A stretch of 64,000 nucleotides of DNA from Chitinophaga jiangningensis (GCF_900142605.1 NZ_FRBL01000015.1:35432-99431), one strand, 5' to 3'. Positions 33,067 through 42,019 are shown, counted from the stretch's first letter. Translations and numbers: made by a program. The notes: generated by a model from the letters alone, not told the origin.

Positions 33067-33149
33067 GTTTCGGTGCAATTACCGCTTATGTAGCTATTTG
33101 CCCGCTGATGAGCCATGGTACGTAATTTCGAAACTTTTTTAACATTTCT

Positions 33150-33180
33150 TTTGTTGTTATCAGATATTCCACTAGCTTTG
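33150..33180 (+). promoter_or_regulatory. Near-consensus Bacteroidota promoter of the susCD operon
   Basis: TTTG at 33150-33153, exactly 19 bp, then TAGCTTTG at 33173-33180: this matches the Bacteroidota -33/-7 consensus TTTG-N19-TAnnTTTG. Transcription would start near 33187, giving a leader of about 265 nt before susC. Confidence 0.75.
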
Positions 33181-33216
33181 CGTCCCATTAGTCTATAGGA
33201 TTTATAGGATATTAAA

Positions 33217-33318
33217 ATGAATCGAATGAAACGGAACCAGAACAGCCTTTATCTTAGATTGAACCAACCTCACAGTTTTGTATGTGCGTCGTGTTGCTGC
33301 GCGCGAATGACCTGTTGA
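33217..33318 (+). CDS. Cys-rich leader peptide upstream of susC
   Basis: A 33-residue open frame within the susC leader, 30 nt after the predicted start of transcription. It begins MNRMKRNQNS, is followed by LYLRLNQPHSF and ends VCASCCCARMTC then TGA. Five Cys among the last eleven residues, with three in a row (codons TGT TGC TGC at 33292-33300), make it an excellent attenuator-type leader: ribosomes would pause here when Cys-tRNA is low. The second ATG (33226) is an alternative start. There is no paired enzyme gene. I infer a regulatory role; the peptide need not be functional itself. Confidence 0.7.
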   Translation: MNRMKRNQNSLYLRLNQPHSFVCASCCCARMTC

Positions 33319-33451
33319 TACTGAATAACCACACAAACAAATAACTGCGACCATAAAGGGAAACATGGCTTGTGCCGTTGTAATCACTCATTACAGCGAA
33401 CGGGCTTGTATTGCACCATTTACTCAGCTAAACCTCCTTAATCATCATCTC

Positions 33452-36400
33452 ATGCTACAACGATTATTACTATTTATGCTCGTGTTGTTAGGTCCGCTCT
33501 CCGGATTCGCGCAATCACGCACCGTTACGGGTACGGTATACTCGGCCAGGGATAAAGAACCACTTCCCGGCGCTACCATTGTAGTAAAAGGAACCTCGAA
33601 CGGTACGGCCACCGGCCCGGATGGTTCGTTTAAACTGGAAGTGAAAGATGCCGCTGCCACCACCCTGGTGGTAAGCTATGTGGGGATGACCCCGCAGGAA
33701 GTAGGCATAACTACCACGCCTATACGTGTAGACCTGTCCTCCTCCAGTAAAGATATCGACGAAGTGGTGGTGATTGCCTACGGTACTGGTAAAAAGAACT
33801 CCCTCACCGGTTCTGTTGCCACCATCAAAGGAGATGCTCTGGAAAACAGACAAATCTCCAGTGTATCCCGCGGCCTGCAGGGCCAGGTAGCCGGCGTGCA
33901 AAGCACCGCCCAGAGCGGCCAGCCAGGTACGGATGCTACCATCCGCATCCGCGGTGTGGGTTCCATCAATGCTTCCTCTGACCCGTTATACGTTGTGGAT
34001 GGTGCACCTTACTCTGGTAGCATCAATGCCATCAACCCTACCGATATCGAGTCTATTTCTGTATTGAAAGATGCTGCCTCCAGCGCCCTCTACGGCTCCC
34101 GCGGAGCGAATGGTGTCATCATCATCACTACTAAAAAAGGAAGAGGACAAGGTACCACCATCGATGCACGCGTAAGTCAGGGTTACTCCAAACGCGCAGT
34201 CGATAACTACAAAACAATGGGTACGGACGATTACTTCCGCCTCTACTGGGAAGCACTGCGCAACACCGGCCTCACCAACGGCCTCAGTGCCGCACAAGCC
34301 GCCGCCAGCGCCAGCTCCAACGTAGTAGGCGACCTCGGCATCAACCCTTACGGTACCGCCTATCCGGAGCCGGTAGGCACCGATGGTAAACTGGTACAGG
34401 GTGCACACACCCTCTGGAACGACGACTGGGATAAAGCCATGCAGCGCACCGGTCACCGTACCCAGGCCGACCTCAACATCAGCGGTACCAGCGAAAAATC
34501 CCGCTACTACATCGCCGGCGGCTACCTCGATGATCAGGGTATCTACCTCGGCTCGGGTTTTAAACGCTATACCGTACGCTCCAACGTAGAACTGGACGCC
34601 AAAAAATGGCTGAAAGTGGGACTCAACCTCGCCGGCGCTCACTCCGATCAGCAGGCACCTCCATCTGAAGACAGCCGCTCCGACAACTACGTGAATTATG
34701 GTCGCCTCATGCCATCCTTCTATCCAATCTACCAGCGCGACCCTGCAACAGGCGCTTACAAACTGGATGCTGCCGGCAACAAGGTATTCGATTATGGCGA
34801 CTACCGCCCCAGCGCCAGCAACCCGAACACCAACCTGGTGCAAACTGCTGACATAGATAAACACAACGTTACCCGCGATGACATCTCCGCCCGCGTATAC
34901 GGCGAAGCCACCATCTGGGATCAGCTGAAATTTAAAACTACTTACAGTGCCGACTATACGCAGCGCATGACCCACGACTATACCAACCCAACACTGGGCT
35001 TCGATGCCTCCATTGGTGGTACCGTGGATCGTGGCAGCTACCGCACTTTCAGCTGGACATGGAACAACATTTTCACTTACGATAAAACCTTCCAGGAAAA
35101 ACATCACATCAGTCTCCTGGCCGGTCAGGAAGCCTATAAATACCAGTTCACCTTCATCGATGGTAACAGGTCAGGCTTCTCCCTGCCTGGTCTCGACGAG
35201 CCTGCTGACGCCTCCGTGCTGCTGGGCTTCACCGGTTACTCCGATGCTACCAGCATCTCCAGTTACCTCTCCCGTGCGGAATATGACTATAAAGGAAAGT
35301 ATTTCTTCTCCGGCTCACTGCGCCGCGACGGTTCTTCCCGTTTCTCTCCTGACCGCCGCTGGGGTACTTTCTGGTCGCTCGGTGGTTCCTGGAAAATGAC
35401 GGAAGAATCCTGGCTGAAAAGCAGCAAATGGCTCGACCTGCTGACGCTCCGTGCCAGCTACGGTGCACAGGGGAATGATAACCTCGGATCTTTCTATGGT
35501 TACAAAGCTTTGTACGTTGTAAACAGCAACCTGGGTGAAGGTGGTACCTACCGCGATACGCTCGCTAACAGCAACCTCAAATGGGAAACAAACCTCAACC
35601 TGAACGTAGGGGTGGACTGGTCCATGTTCAATAACCGCTTTGGTGGTACCATCGAGTTCTTTGAGCGCAAATCCAAAGATCTGCTGTACCAGCAGCCACT
35701 GGCGCCTTCTACAGGTTATCCATCCATCGCCAGGAACATTGGTGCGTTACGCAACAGAGGGGTAGACATTACCCTGAGAGGTGTACCGGTTAGCACGGCC
35801 GACTTCAACTGGACTGTGGAACTGAATATGACTCATTATAAGAACGTCGTTACATCTCTCCCACAAAAAGAAATTATCAGCGGAACTAAAAAGCTGATGG
35901 AAGGCCAGTCCATTTATGAATTCTACCTGCGCCAATGGGCCGGAGTAGACGAAAAAACAGGTGCGCCATTGTGGTATGTAATCGATGCAAACGGTAACAA
36001 ATCCACTACCTCCAACTACGCTGCGGGCACACTGGCTTACTCCGGTTCTGCTTTGCCTGACCTGTATGGTGGTATCAACAACTCCTTCAGCTATAAAGGA
36101 CTGTCGTTCTCCTTCATGTGGGCATATAGCCTGGGTGGTAAAATCCTGGATAATGATTATCCATTCCTGATGCATACCGGTAATAACTTTGGTCGCGCTT
36201 GGTCAGCCGAAATGCTGAACCGCTGGACACCTGAGAACACCAAAACGGATGTACCTGCGCTCACTACCAATAATACCAACTGGACATCTGCTTCCACCCG
36301 TTTCCTCTACGATGCCTCTTACGCACGTCTGAAAACGGTGAACCTGAGCTATCAGCTGCCAAAAGCCCTGATGGACAAAGCGCACCTGAACGGTATCACA

Positions 36401-36538
36401 GTGTATGTACAGGGTGAAAACCTTATCACTATTTACAATCACAAGGGTATGGACCCTGAGCAGGCCATCGGTGGTGTTACCTACTACCGTTATCCTGCGA
36501 TCAAATCCGTATCTGCAGGTATTAACCTTAGCTTCTAA
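33452..36538 (+). CDS. SusC/RagA family TonB-linked outer membrane receptor
   Basis: 1028 residues from ATG 33452 (MLQRLLLFMLVLLG), where a signal peptide ends at GFAQ. A carboxypeptidase-like domain (TVTGTVYSARDKEPLPGATI), the TonB plug (YGTGKKNSLTGSVATIKG, NPTDIESISVLKDAASSALY, GSRGANGVIIITTKKGRGQG) and the barrel to the C-terminal ISAGINLSF-type end follow; no STN domain, so it is not under FecR control. The frame is open back to ATG 33365 but that extension lacks export signals. SusD follows 10 bp downstream; there is no glycosidase or protease beside them, so the cargo is unknown. Confidence 0.94.
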   Translation: MLQRLLLFMLVLLGPLSGFAQSRTVTGTVYSARDKEPLPGATIVVKGTSNGTATGPDGSFKLEVKDAAATTLVVSYVGMTPQEVGITTTPIRVDLSSSSKDIDEVVVIAYGTGKKNSLTGSVATIKGDALENRQISSVSRGLQGQVAGVQSTAQSGQPGTDATIRIRGVGSINASSDPLYVVDGAPYSGSINAINPTDIESISVLKDAASSALYGSRGANGVIIITTKKGRGQGTTIDARVSQGYSKRAVDNYKTMGTDDYFRLYWEALRNTGLTNGLSAAQAAASASSNVVGDLGINPYGTAYPEPVGTDGKLVQGAHTLWNDDWDKAMQRTGHRTQADLNISGTSEKSRYYIAGGYLDDQGIYLGSGFKRYTVRSNVELDAKKWLKVGLNLAGAHSDQQAPPSEDSRSDNYVNYGRLMPSFYPIYQRDPATGAYKLDAAGNKVFDYGDYRPSASNPNTNLVQTADIDKHNVTRDDISARVYGEATIWDQLKFKTTYSADYTQRMTHDYTNPTLGFDASIGGTVDRGSYRTFSWTWNNIFTYDKTFQEKHHISLLAGQEAYKYQFTFIDGNRSGFSLPGLDEPADASVLLGFTGYSDATSISSYLSRAEYDYKGKYFFSGSLRRDGSSRFSPDRRWGTFWSLGGSWKMTEESWLKSSKWLDLLTLRASYGAQGNDNLGSFYGYKALYVVNSNLGEGGTYRDTLANSNLKWETNLNLNVGVDWSMFNNRFGGTIEFFERKSKDLLYQQPLAPSTGYPSIARNIGALRNRGVDITLRGVPVSTADFNWTVELNMTHYKNVVTSLPQKEIISGTKKLMEGQSIYEFYLRQWAGVDEKTGAPLWYVIDANGNKSTTSNYAAGTLAYSGSALPDLYGGINNSFSYKGLSFSFMWAYSLGGKILDNDYPFLMHTGNNFGRAWSAEMLNRWTPENTKTDVPALTTNNTNWTSASTRFLYDASYARLKTVNLSYQLPKALMDKAHLNGITVYVQGENLITIYNHKGMDPEQAIGGVTYYRYPAIKSVSAGINLSF

Positions 36539-36548
36539 AAACTGAACC

Positions 36549-38051
36549 ATGAAAAAGAACAGATATATTCTTACCGCCATATTGAGTACCGGCTTGCTGG
36601 CTTCGTGCAGCAAGAGTTTCCTGGATCAGAATCCTACCAACCAGGTGCCTGAAGAACAGGTGTTCACCACTGCCGACAATGTGGAAACGGTGATCAACGG
36701 TACCTGGTCATATGCCATGGAAACATTCTTCACCTTTGCTGTTCCTGGTTATACCTCTATCCTGCGAGCCAGCGACGCCATGGGTAGCGATGTGGCCATC
36801 ACCACCAAATACGGTTTGCGTGATGCCTATACGTTCGTGGAAATGGTAGACAATACCAAGAACCGCGTGAGCGCTTACTGGACTATTCTTTATAAAATCA
36901 TCGATAACGCCAATAACGTTATTACCCGTGTAGACGGCGTTACCGGCGATGAAACGCAGAAGGCGCGCCTTAAGGGACAAGCCTATGCGTTGCGTGGCAT
37001 GTGTTACCTGACGCTGGCTTCTTACTATCAGTTCAACCCCAGTGTGGATCCAAACGCCAAAGCCGTTCCCATTTACCTGAAGCCTACCACGCCTGATACA
37101 AAAGGTAATCCCCGCGCTACCATCAAACAGGTATACGATCAGGCTATCGCCGATTTACTCGCTGCTGAGCCGCTGGTACAGGGTTATAGTCGTGGTGATG
37201 CCAGCAAAAAGTATAAGATTGATATCAATGTAGTGGAAGGTTTACTGGCGCGTGCTTATCTGCAAACCCAGCAGTGGACGCTGGCACAGCAAAAAGCAGC
37301 CGCTGCACGCGTAGGCTACCCGCTGATGTCTGCCGAAGATTACCTGAAAGGCTTCAACGATGTGAGCAATGCCGAGTGGATCTGGGGACATCCGCAAACG
37401 CCTAACCAGAGTAATGCGAGCTATAACTTCCACTTCCTGGACGTGAGTTCACCGGGCTCTTACTACTATAGCTTTATGGCGGATCCGTTCTTTAAAAATT
37501 TCTTTGATAACGGTGACGTACGTACGAAGCTATTTGACTGGGATACCCTGCCATCACAGGAAGGTTACCTGAGATATAAGAAATTCCGTTTCCGTGATGA
37601 AACTGCGTTGATAGGGGATTTTGTGTTGATGCGCTCCGGCGAAATGGCACTGATCGAAGCAGAAGCCTATGCCCGTGCAGGGAATACCGGTGCAGCTGCC
37701 ACCAAACTCAATGAGCTGCGCAGCGCCCGTACGGCCTATAATTATGTGCCTGGCACCGGAAATATCATTGATACCATTCTGGTAGAGCGTCGTAAAGAAT
37801 TATGGGGAGAGGGATTCTCTTTATCGGATATCATCCGTACCAATGGAACCGTGGTACGTAAAGCGTTTACTGCCTATAACGGTACCGACTCCGTGATTAA
37901 CGTACCGAGAGGTAATGGTACTTTCAAACAGGTAAAAGCAAAAGGACACAGAACCCTGCGTTTCCCGGATGGTACTACGTTTGTGCCGCAGAGCAAATAT
38001 TATTTATTCTCGATTCCGTTATCGGAAGTGCAGAATAATCCGAATTTATAA
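36549..38051 (+). CDS. RagB/SusD family outer-membrane lipoprotein
   Basis: 500 residues, with a lipoprotein signal ending LLASCSKS (Cys at about 20). The SusD fold of tetratricopeptide-type helices is seen in QNPTNQVPEEQVFTTADNVE, YALRGMCYLTLASYYQF, and RSGEMALIEAEAYARAGNTG, with the C-terminal SIPLSEVQNNPNL typical of the family. It forms the lid of the SusC pair and delivers ligand to it. 10 bp gap from susC shows one operon. The inverted-repeat element follows 31 bp after its stop. Confidence 0.95.
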   Translation: MKKNRYILTAILSTGLLASCSKSFLDQNPTNQVPEEQVFTTADNVETVINGTWSYAMETFFTFAVPGYTSILRASDAMGSDVAITTKYGLRDAYTFVEMVDNTKNRVSAYWTILYKIIDNANNVITRVDGVTGDETQKARLKGQAYALRGMCYLTLASYYQFNPSVDPNAKAVPIYLKPTTPDTKGNPRATIKQVYDQAIADLLAAEPLVQGYSRGDASKKYKIDINVVEGLLARAYLQTQQWTLAQQKAAAARVGYPLMSAEDYLKGFNDVSNAEWIWGHPQTPNQSNASYNFHFLDVSSPGSYYYSFMADPFFKNFFDNGDVRTKLFDWDTLPSQEGYLRYKKFRFRDETALIGDFVLMRSGEMALIEAEAYARAGNTGAAATKLNELRSARTAYNYVPGTGNIIDTILVERRKELWGEGFSLSDIIRTNGTVVRKAFTAYNGTDSVINVPRGNGTFKQVKAKGHRTLRFPDGTTFVPQSKYYLFSIPLSEVQNNPNL

Positions 38052-38082
38052 AACAGTATAGCGATTTGCCGCTGTAGCTCGT

Positions 38083-38207
38083 GTAGAGACGCCTCGCAGG
38101 CGTCTATTCGCTTCGATCTTCGCTAAAACCTTCGTGACCATCCCCTGGATTCACCGGAAGATTGTAAAGGAGATTAACTTGAATAGACGCCTGCGAGGCG
38201 TCTCTAC
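38083..38207. repeat. MITE/REP-like inverted-repeat element, copy 2
   Basis: Perfect 27 bp terminal inverted repeats, 38083-38109 and 38181-38207, with a 71 bp interior. The arms share GTAGAGACGCCTCGCAGG with copy 1 (17822-17970), and the interiors also share short matches (ATCTTC near the left, GAAGATTGT near the right). It also lies between two convergent gene ends. Confidence 0.85.
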
Positions 38208-38258
38208 TTCTTGCGAAAAATATTGCCATCAAATAGCAAAATCACTTGTGCAGATTCA

Positions 38259-38822
38259 CTAATACACAAAAGGCACCAGCCTTTTCGTCCTCGCCATATA
38301 ATCACTATACTCCTTGCCGAAATTTTCCAAGAGTACTTTTTCCTCCACGTTCATCCGGTACAAAAATGCAGCAAATACAGGGATAATCGTAACGGCCAGA
38401 CTGATCCAGTTGTTAAGGCTGATGCCATAACCAATGAACGACAACAGGGATGCGGCATAGGAGGGATGGCGTACCAGTTTATACATACCATCCTGCTTTA
38501 CCTGATGGCCTTCCCGTATTCTTACTGCTACAGTAAAGTATTTTCCGAGAGATATAACCGCCGCCAGGCGCAGGGCTACGCCTAATAAAATAATCACCAG
38601 GCCAGTGTACAACATCGTGGTGTAGGATTGGCAGATAGGGGTGCTATTGACCGCGGCAAGATTGCCGGCAGCTACCAGGCTCACGATAATCACCACCCAG
38701 ATGATGACCAGGCTGCCACTGTCTTTGCGCTGTTTGTCGGAACTGCTGCCGCGCATCACACGGTTTAGAATGATTTCAGAAGCCAGCCATAACAGGTAAA
38801 CAAAAGTTGCAGGAGTGAACAT
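38259..38822 (-). CDS. Isoprenylcysteine carboxyl methyltransferase-like membrane protein
   Basis: 187 residues from ATG 38822 (MFTPATFVYLLW); an upstream in-frame start at 38900 would overlap the thioredoxin promoter. Four to five membrane helices; the methyltransferase signature lies near the C-terminus: YKLVRHPSYAASLLSFIG (about 128-145) and MNVEEKVLLENFGKEYSDYM. This is the ICMT/PEMT superfamily, in which the cofactor is S-adenosylmethionine; in bacteria the acceptor is usually unknown (possibly lipids). Divergent from thioredoxin (110 bp gap). Confidence 0.88.
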   Translation of the reverse strand: MFTPATFVYLLWLASEIILNRVMRGSSSDKQRKDSGSLVIIWVVIIVSLVAAGNLAAVNSTPICQSYTTMLYTGLVIILLGVALRLAAVISLGKYFTVAVRIREGHQVKQDGMYKLVRHPSYAASLLSFIGYGISLNNWISLAVTIIPVFAAFLYRMNVEEKVLLENFGKEYSDYMARTKRLVPFVY

Positions 38823-38932
38823 AATTAAGTTATTAGGTAGTAAAATATACAAAGAATTCGGGATAACGCGGCGTGTAGCGGCTTTTGTTTCTTTCGGCAC
38901 TATGCGTTACATTGCATGTAAAATACGGAACT

Positions 38933-39229
38933 ATGGAAAATCTGCAAACGTTAATCCAATCGTCTACACCGCTCCTGATCGATTGCTTTGCGGTATGGTG
39001 TGGCCCATGTAAAATGGTACCTCCGATATTAAAGGAAGTGAAAGAGAAATTAGGTGATCGTATCCGTATCGTAAAAATTGATGTCGATAAAAATCCGCAG
39101 CTATCGGCACAGTGGCAGATCAGCAGTATTCCTACCTTGTTACTTTTTAAAGAAGGGAAACTCCTCTGGCGTCAGAGTGGCGTAGTGCCCGCACATCAAT
39201 TAGTGCCTTTATTGCAACAACATTTATAA
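38933..39229 (+). CDS. Thioredoxin
   Basis: 98 residues from ATG 38933 (MENLQTLIQ). The active site is FAVWCGPCKMV at about 18-28 and the cis-Pro loop is SSIPTLLLFKEG at about 63-74. It is a complete small thioredoxin for cytoplasmic disulfide reduction; no signal peptide is seen. The frame extends upstream to 38885, but without a proper thioredoxin start. It ends just before a strong bidirectional hairpin. Confidence 0.94.
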   Translation: MENLQTLIQSSTPLLIDCFAVWCGPCKMVPPILKEVKEKLGDRIRIVKIDVDKNPQLSAQWQISSIPTLLLFKEGKLLWRQSGVVPAHQLVPLLQQHL

Positions 39230-39248
39230 ATACTTTCCGCCGGTGGCG

Positions 39249-39287
39249 GCGCATAAAAAAAGGACCGATGGTCCTTTTTTTATGCGC
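39249..39287. terminator. Bidirectional intrinsic terminator
   Basis: GCGCATAAAAAAAGGACC (39249-39266) pairs perfectly with 39270-39287 around a GAT loop; runs of seven A and seven T lie inside the stem so that both strands present a T tract. It separates the convergent thioredoxin and lipoprotein genes. Confidence 0.85.
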
Positions 39288-39288
39288 A

Positions 39289-40446
39289 CTAAATATTGTT
39301 ATAGAATGTTCTTAGCTCTCTTTCCAGGTCAGTGTAAATCGGTTTGGTAAACTCCAGGAACAGCTGATCTGGTGGTGGTGGTGCCATTTCCCTACCGCCG
39401 ATCTGCCGCAGGTCCTCATCACTGAGGGCCCGTTTATCTCCTTTGTAATAGCCATACTCGTTCAGCCAGGTAAAACTGCCCGGAATACGGTTTTGTCGCA
39501 GGGTCTGGCTGTTGGCCGTAGCAATGATCCGGTAGTCGAGCAAGCCCTTGGATACAACGGTTTGCTTGGTTAAAAAGAGTGTAGCCTTTACAGTGATGAA
39601 TTTTTTAGTTTCTTTACCGGTGGTATCTTTTACTACGCCATCCTGGATTTCTCTGCTCACATCGCGCTGCACACGGTCTACGTAGGTTTGGCCTACTACG
39701 AAATCAAAGAACCGCAGTTCCAGGTATTCATCGGCTGGTACTTTGTTGGCGGCAGCGAAGCGGTCGTCATAAAACTGCACAAAGCGGTTAATATTCTGGC
39801 GCTGCACGCTTTGTACCAGGTAATCGCGGAACTGGTCAGCGGAAAACTGGAAATAGGGAGAGCGTACTTCCAGCTGACTGATCACTACCCGTACCACACC
39901 CATATTATAAGCCTCCTCTTTCAGTGCTTTTACATCGCGGAAGTTGGGCACCAGCTTTTCGGCGGCAGCAAATTCATCGTACGCCTGGCGTGCGCTGGCT
40001 TTATCACCGTTATCGAGCAGTTGCGTACCACGGTCGTAACGTACTTCTGCAGCGTTTTCCTGTGCACCGGTGATGGCGGAGGTGTAGTCCTTCGGCTGTA
40101 CCACTTTGAGGGCGGCAGGGGAGGATTTAATAGCATTATAGAGATGTTGCATGCTTCTGTATTCAGCACGCACGCTTTCCCACTTTAGTTCGTTGTTGGA
40201 GCGGAGCAGCTGGCTAACTTTTTCCTCATGCTGTTGCAGGGAGTGGTCGTAAGCGGCCGGCAGCAGTTGTAGCGCTTTGGTATCGTTAGGGCGTTTTTGC
40301 AGCTTTTTAACGAAGGTGAGCACGGCCTCGTCGTAGCGGCCTTTGTTGTACAGTTTTTCACCGGACTTGCAGGCATACAGGCACAGCAAAGCCAGCCCGC
40401 AAAACATTGCCTGCAGTTGGCGGTAGGATGGGAGATGAACTTTCAC
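39289..40446 (-). CDS. Predicted lipoprotein with TPR-like N-terminal half
   Basis: 385 residues with a GTG start at 40446 (MKVHLPSYRQLQ); an ATG at 40407 is alternative. LCLYACKS forms the lipobox, so the mature protein is probably anchored in a membrane. Following it GEKLYNKGRYDEAVLTFVKK and ALQLLPAAYDHSLQQHEEK look like TPR-type helical pairs. The second half (VRVVISQLEVRSPYFQFSAD, DYLELRFFDFVVG-like) is beta-rich. I do not recognise the family. It precedes smpB convergently with nothing but its terminator, so a cell-envelope role is only suggested. Confidence 0.75.
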   Translation of the reverse strand: MKVHLPSYRQLQAMFCGLALLCLYACKSGEKLYNKGRYDEAVLTFVKKLQKRPNDTKALQLLPAAYDHSLQQHEEKVSQLLRSNNELKWESVRAEYRSMQHLYNAIKSSPAALKVVQPKDYTSAITGAQENAAEVRYDRGTQLLDNGDKASARQAYDEFAAAEKLVPNFRDVKALKEEAYNMGVVRVVISQLEVRSPYFQFSADQFRDYLVQSVQRQNINRFVQFYDDRFAAANKVPADEYLELRFFDFVVGQTYVDRVQRDVSREIQDGVVKDTTGKETKKFITVKATLFLTKQTVVSKGLLDYRIIATANSQTLRQNRIPGSFTWLNEYGYYKGDKRALSDEDLRQIGGREMAPPPPDQLFLEFTKPIYTDLERELRTFYNNI

Positions 40447-40481
40447 TTGAAAAGGGTTTATGGGATAAATGATAGGTTCAG

Positions 40482-40919
40482 CTATTTGAATTGTCTCCTC
40501 AGCTCTCTGTCCGATTCACGTTGTTTGATGGACTCACGCTTATCGTGCATTTTCTTACCCTTACCCATACCAATTTCCATTTTGGCGAGGCTCTTCTCAT
40601 TGATGAAGATGCGCAGCGGGATAATGGTATAGCCTTTCTCCTTGATCTTGTTCTCCAGCTTTCGGAGCTCTTTTTTGGTGAGGAGTAATTTCCTTTCGCG
40701 AAGGGGATCGTGGTTGGCAGCGGTGCCATGGGAGTATTCTGCAATGTGCAGACTCTTAACAAACAATTCTCCTTTATGGAAATAGCAGAAAGCGTCATTA
40801 AAGCTCACCCTGCCGACACGGATAGATTTGATCTCCGTTCCGGTTAATACAATGCCGGCAATATACTTGTCTTCTATTGCGTACTCAAAATATGCCGATC
40901 TGTTTTTTAATTCTGCCAT
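40482..40919 (-). CDS. smpB: SsrA-binding protein
   Basis: 145 residues. Escorts tmRNA to stalled ribosomes for trans-translation. Beta-barrel hallmarks: NRSAYFEYAIEDKYIAGIVL, GTEIKSIRVGRVSFNDAFC, and the basic C-terminal tail (HDKRESIKQRESDRELRRQF), which enters the ribosomal mRNA channel. ATG 40919. The tmRNA gene itself is not in this window. Downstream of accD on the same strand, with a terminator between. Confidence 0.96.
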   Translation of the reverse strand: MAELKNRSAYFEYAIEDKYIAGIVLTGTEIKSIRVGRVSFNDAFCYFHKGELFVKSLHIAEYSHGTAANHDPLRERKLLLTKKELRKLENKIKEKGYTIIPLRIFINEKSLAKMEIGMGKGKKMHDKRESIKQRESDRELRRQFK

Positions 40920-40936
40920 AGTGATTACTTACAAAA

Positions 40937-40981
40937 ATGCTTTATGGATTTGCAGTGTTTGGCTCCAAATCCATAAAGCAT
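40937..40981 (-). terminator. Intrinsic terminator of accD
   Basis: ATGCTTTATGGATTT (40937-40951) pairs perfectly with 40967-40981, loop 15 nt; TTTTT follows on the minus strand. It separates accD (stop at 40994) from smpB. Confidence 0.8.
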
Positions 40982-40993
40982 GCAATGTAAAGG

Positions 40994-41842
40994 TTATTTT
41001 TTGAACAGGGAGAGTACTGTTGCCAGTTTGGTTTTCAGTTCTTTCCTGTCGATAATAAAATCGAGGAAGCCGTGTTCCAGGAGGAACTCCGCGCTTTGGA
41101 AGCCTTCAGGTAAATCTTTCTTGATGGTTTCCTTGATGATCCTCGGACCGGCGAAGCCGATCAGGGCTCCCGGCTCTGCTACGTTCAGGTCGCCCAGCAT
41201 CGCGTAAGACGCTGTTACTCCACCAGTAGTAGGGTCGGTCATCAGGGAAATATAAGGTAGCTGTGCATCAGCCAGCTGTGTCAGTTTAGCGGATGTTTTG
41301 GCCATCTGCATCAGCGAAAACGCACTTTCCATCATACGGGCACCGCCGGATTTGGAAATGATCATCAACGGTTTCCTGTTTGCGATACAGTAATCGATGG
41401 AGCGGGCGATTTTCTCACCAACCACAGAACCCATAGAGCCACCAATGAAGTTGAAGTCCATACAGGCTACTACCAGGTCGTTGCCCAGCACTTTACCAGT
41501 ACCTACGGTCATAGCGTCTTTCAGGCCGGATTTCTTCTGCGCATCTTTCAGCCTGTCAGCATATGGCTTCAGGTCTTTAAAGCCCAGGAAATCGGTTGGG
41601 TAGATATTTGGAAACAGCTCTTCGAACTGATTTTCGTCGAAAATGATCTCAAAGTACTCTGCAGAGTTGATACGGTTGTGGTAGTTGCATTTATCACAAA
41701 CGTAATAATGCTCGCTCAGGTCCTTAACAGTGGTGGTTTTCTTACAGTTAGGGCACTTGTGCCACAGGCCATCCGGAGCTTCTTTCTTCTCACTGGTGGT
41801 AGTGGAAATGCCTTGTTTAATTCGCTTAAACCAGCTTGACAT
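40994..41842 (-). CDS. accD: Acetyl-CoA carboxylase carboxyltransferase subunit beta
   Basis: 282 residues. Catalyses carboxyl transfer from biotin-BCCP to acetyl-CoA, the committed step of fatty-acid synthesis. A zinc-ribbon at about 25-50 (CPNC and CDKC) precedes the crotonase fold (KSGLKDAMTVGTGKV, GSMGSVVGEKI, KSGGARMMESAFSLMQMAKT, DPTTGGVTASYAMLG). ATG 41842. Weak TATCTTGC-like -7 sequence upstream. Located downstream of the aldolase gene on the same strand but 177 bp away and beyond the aldolase terminator, so a separate transcript. Confidence 0.95.
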   Translation of the reverse strand: MSSWFKRIKQGISTTTSEKKEAPDGLWHKCPNCKKTTTVKDLSEHYYVCDKCNYHNRINSAEYFEIIFDENQFEELFPNIYPTDFLGFKDLKPYADRLKDAQKKSGLKDAMTVGTGKVLGNDLVVACMDFNFIGGSMGSVVGEKIARSIDYCIANRKPLMIISKSGGARMMESAFSLMQMAKTSAKLTQLADAQLPYISLMTDPTTGGVTASYAMLGDLNVAEPGALIGFAGPRIIKETIKKDLPEGFQSAEFLLEHGFLDFIIDRKELKTKLATVLSLFKK

Positions 41843-41968
41843 ATTCTTCTGTTAGATTAGAAAATAGTGGTGCAAGATACGAATTAATGAATTATTTAGA
41901 TAAAAAATCAAATAATTATAATATAATACCTTATAGATCAGAGAAAATTAGCACCTGTTTAGCCAAAA

Positions 41969-41997
41969 AAAGCTCCCGCCGTCAGGGCAGGAGCTTT
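41969..41997 (-). terminator. Intrinsic terminator of the aldolase gene
   Basis: AAAGCTCC (41969-41976) pairs with GGAGCTTT (41990-41997); T7 follows on the minus strand. It lies 23 bp after the fructose-bisphosphate aldolase stop. Confidence 0.75.
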
Positions 41998-42019
41998 CTC
42001 AAGGTTATAATCAAATCAA

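Noticed and set aside
33365..33451. Extension of susC to the ATG at 33365
   Set aside because: It would place 29 residues before a clear signal peptide starting at 33452, and it covers the hairpin region of the leader.
33986..35107. 373-codon minus-strand frame inside susC
   Set aside because: Antisense shadow of the SusC barrel; sequence is low in charged residues and has no homology-like motif.
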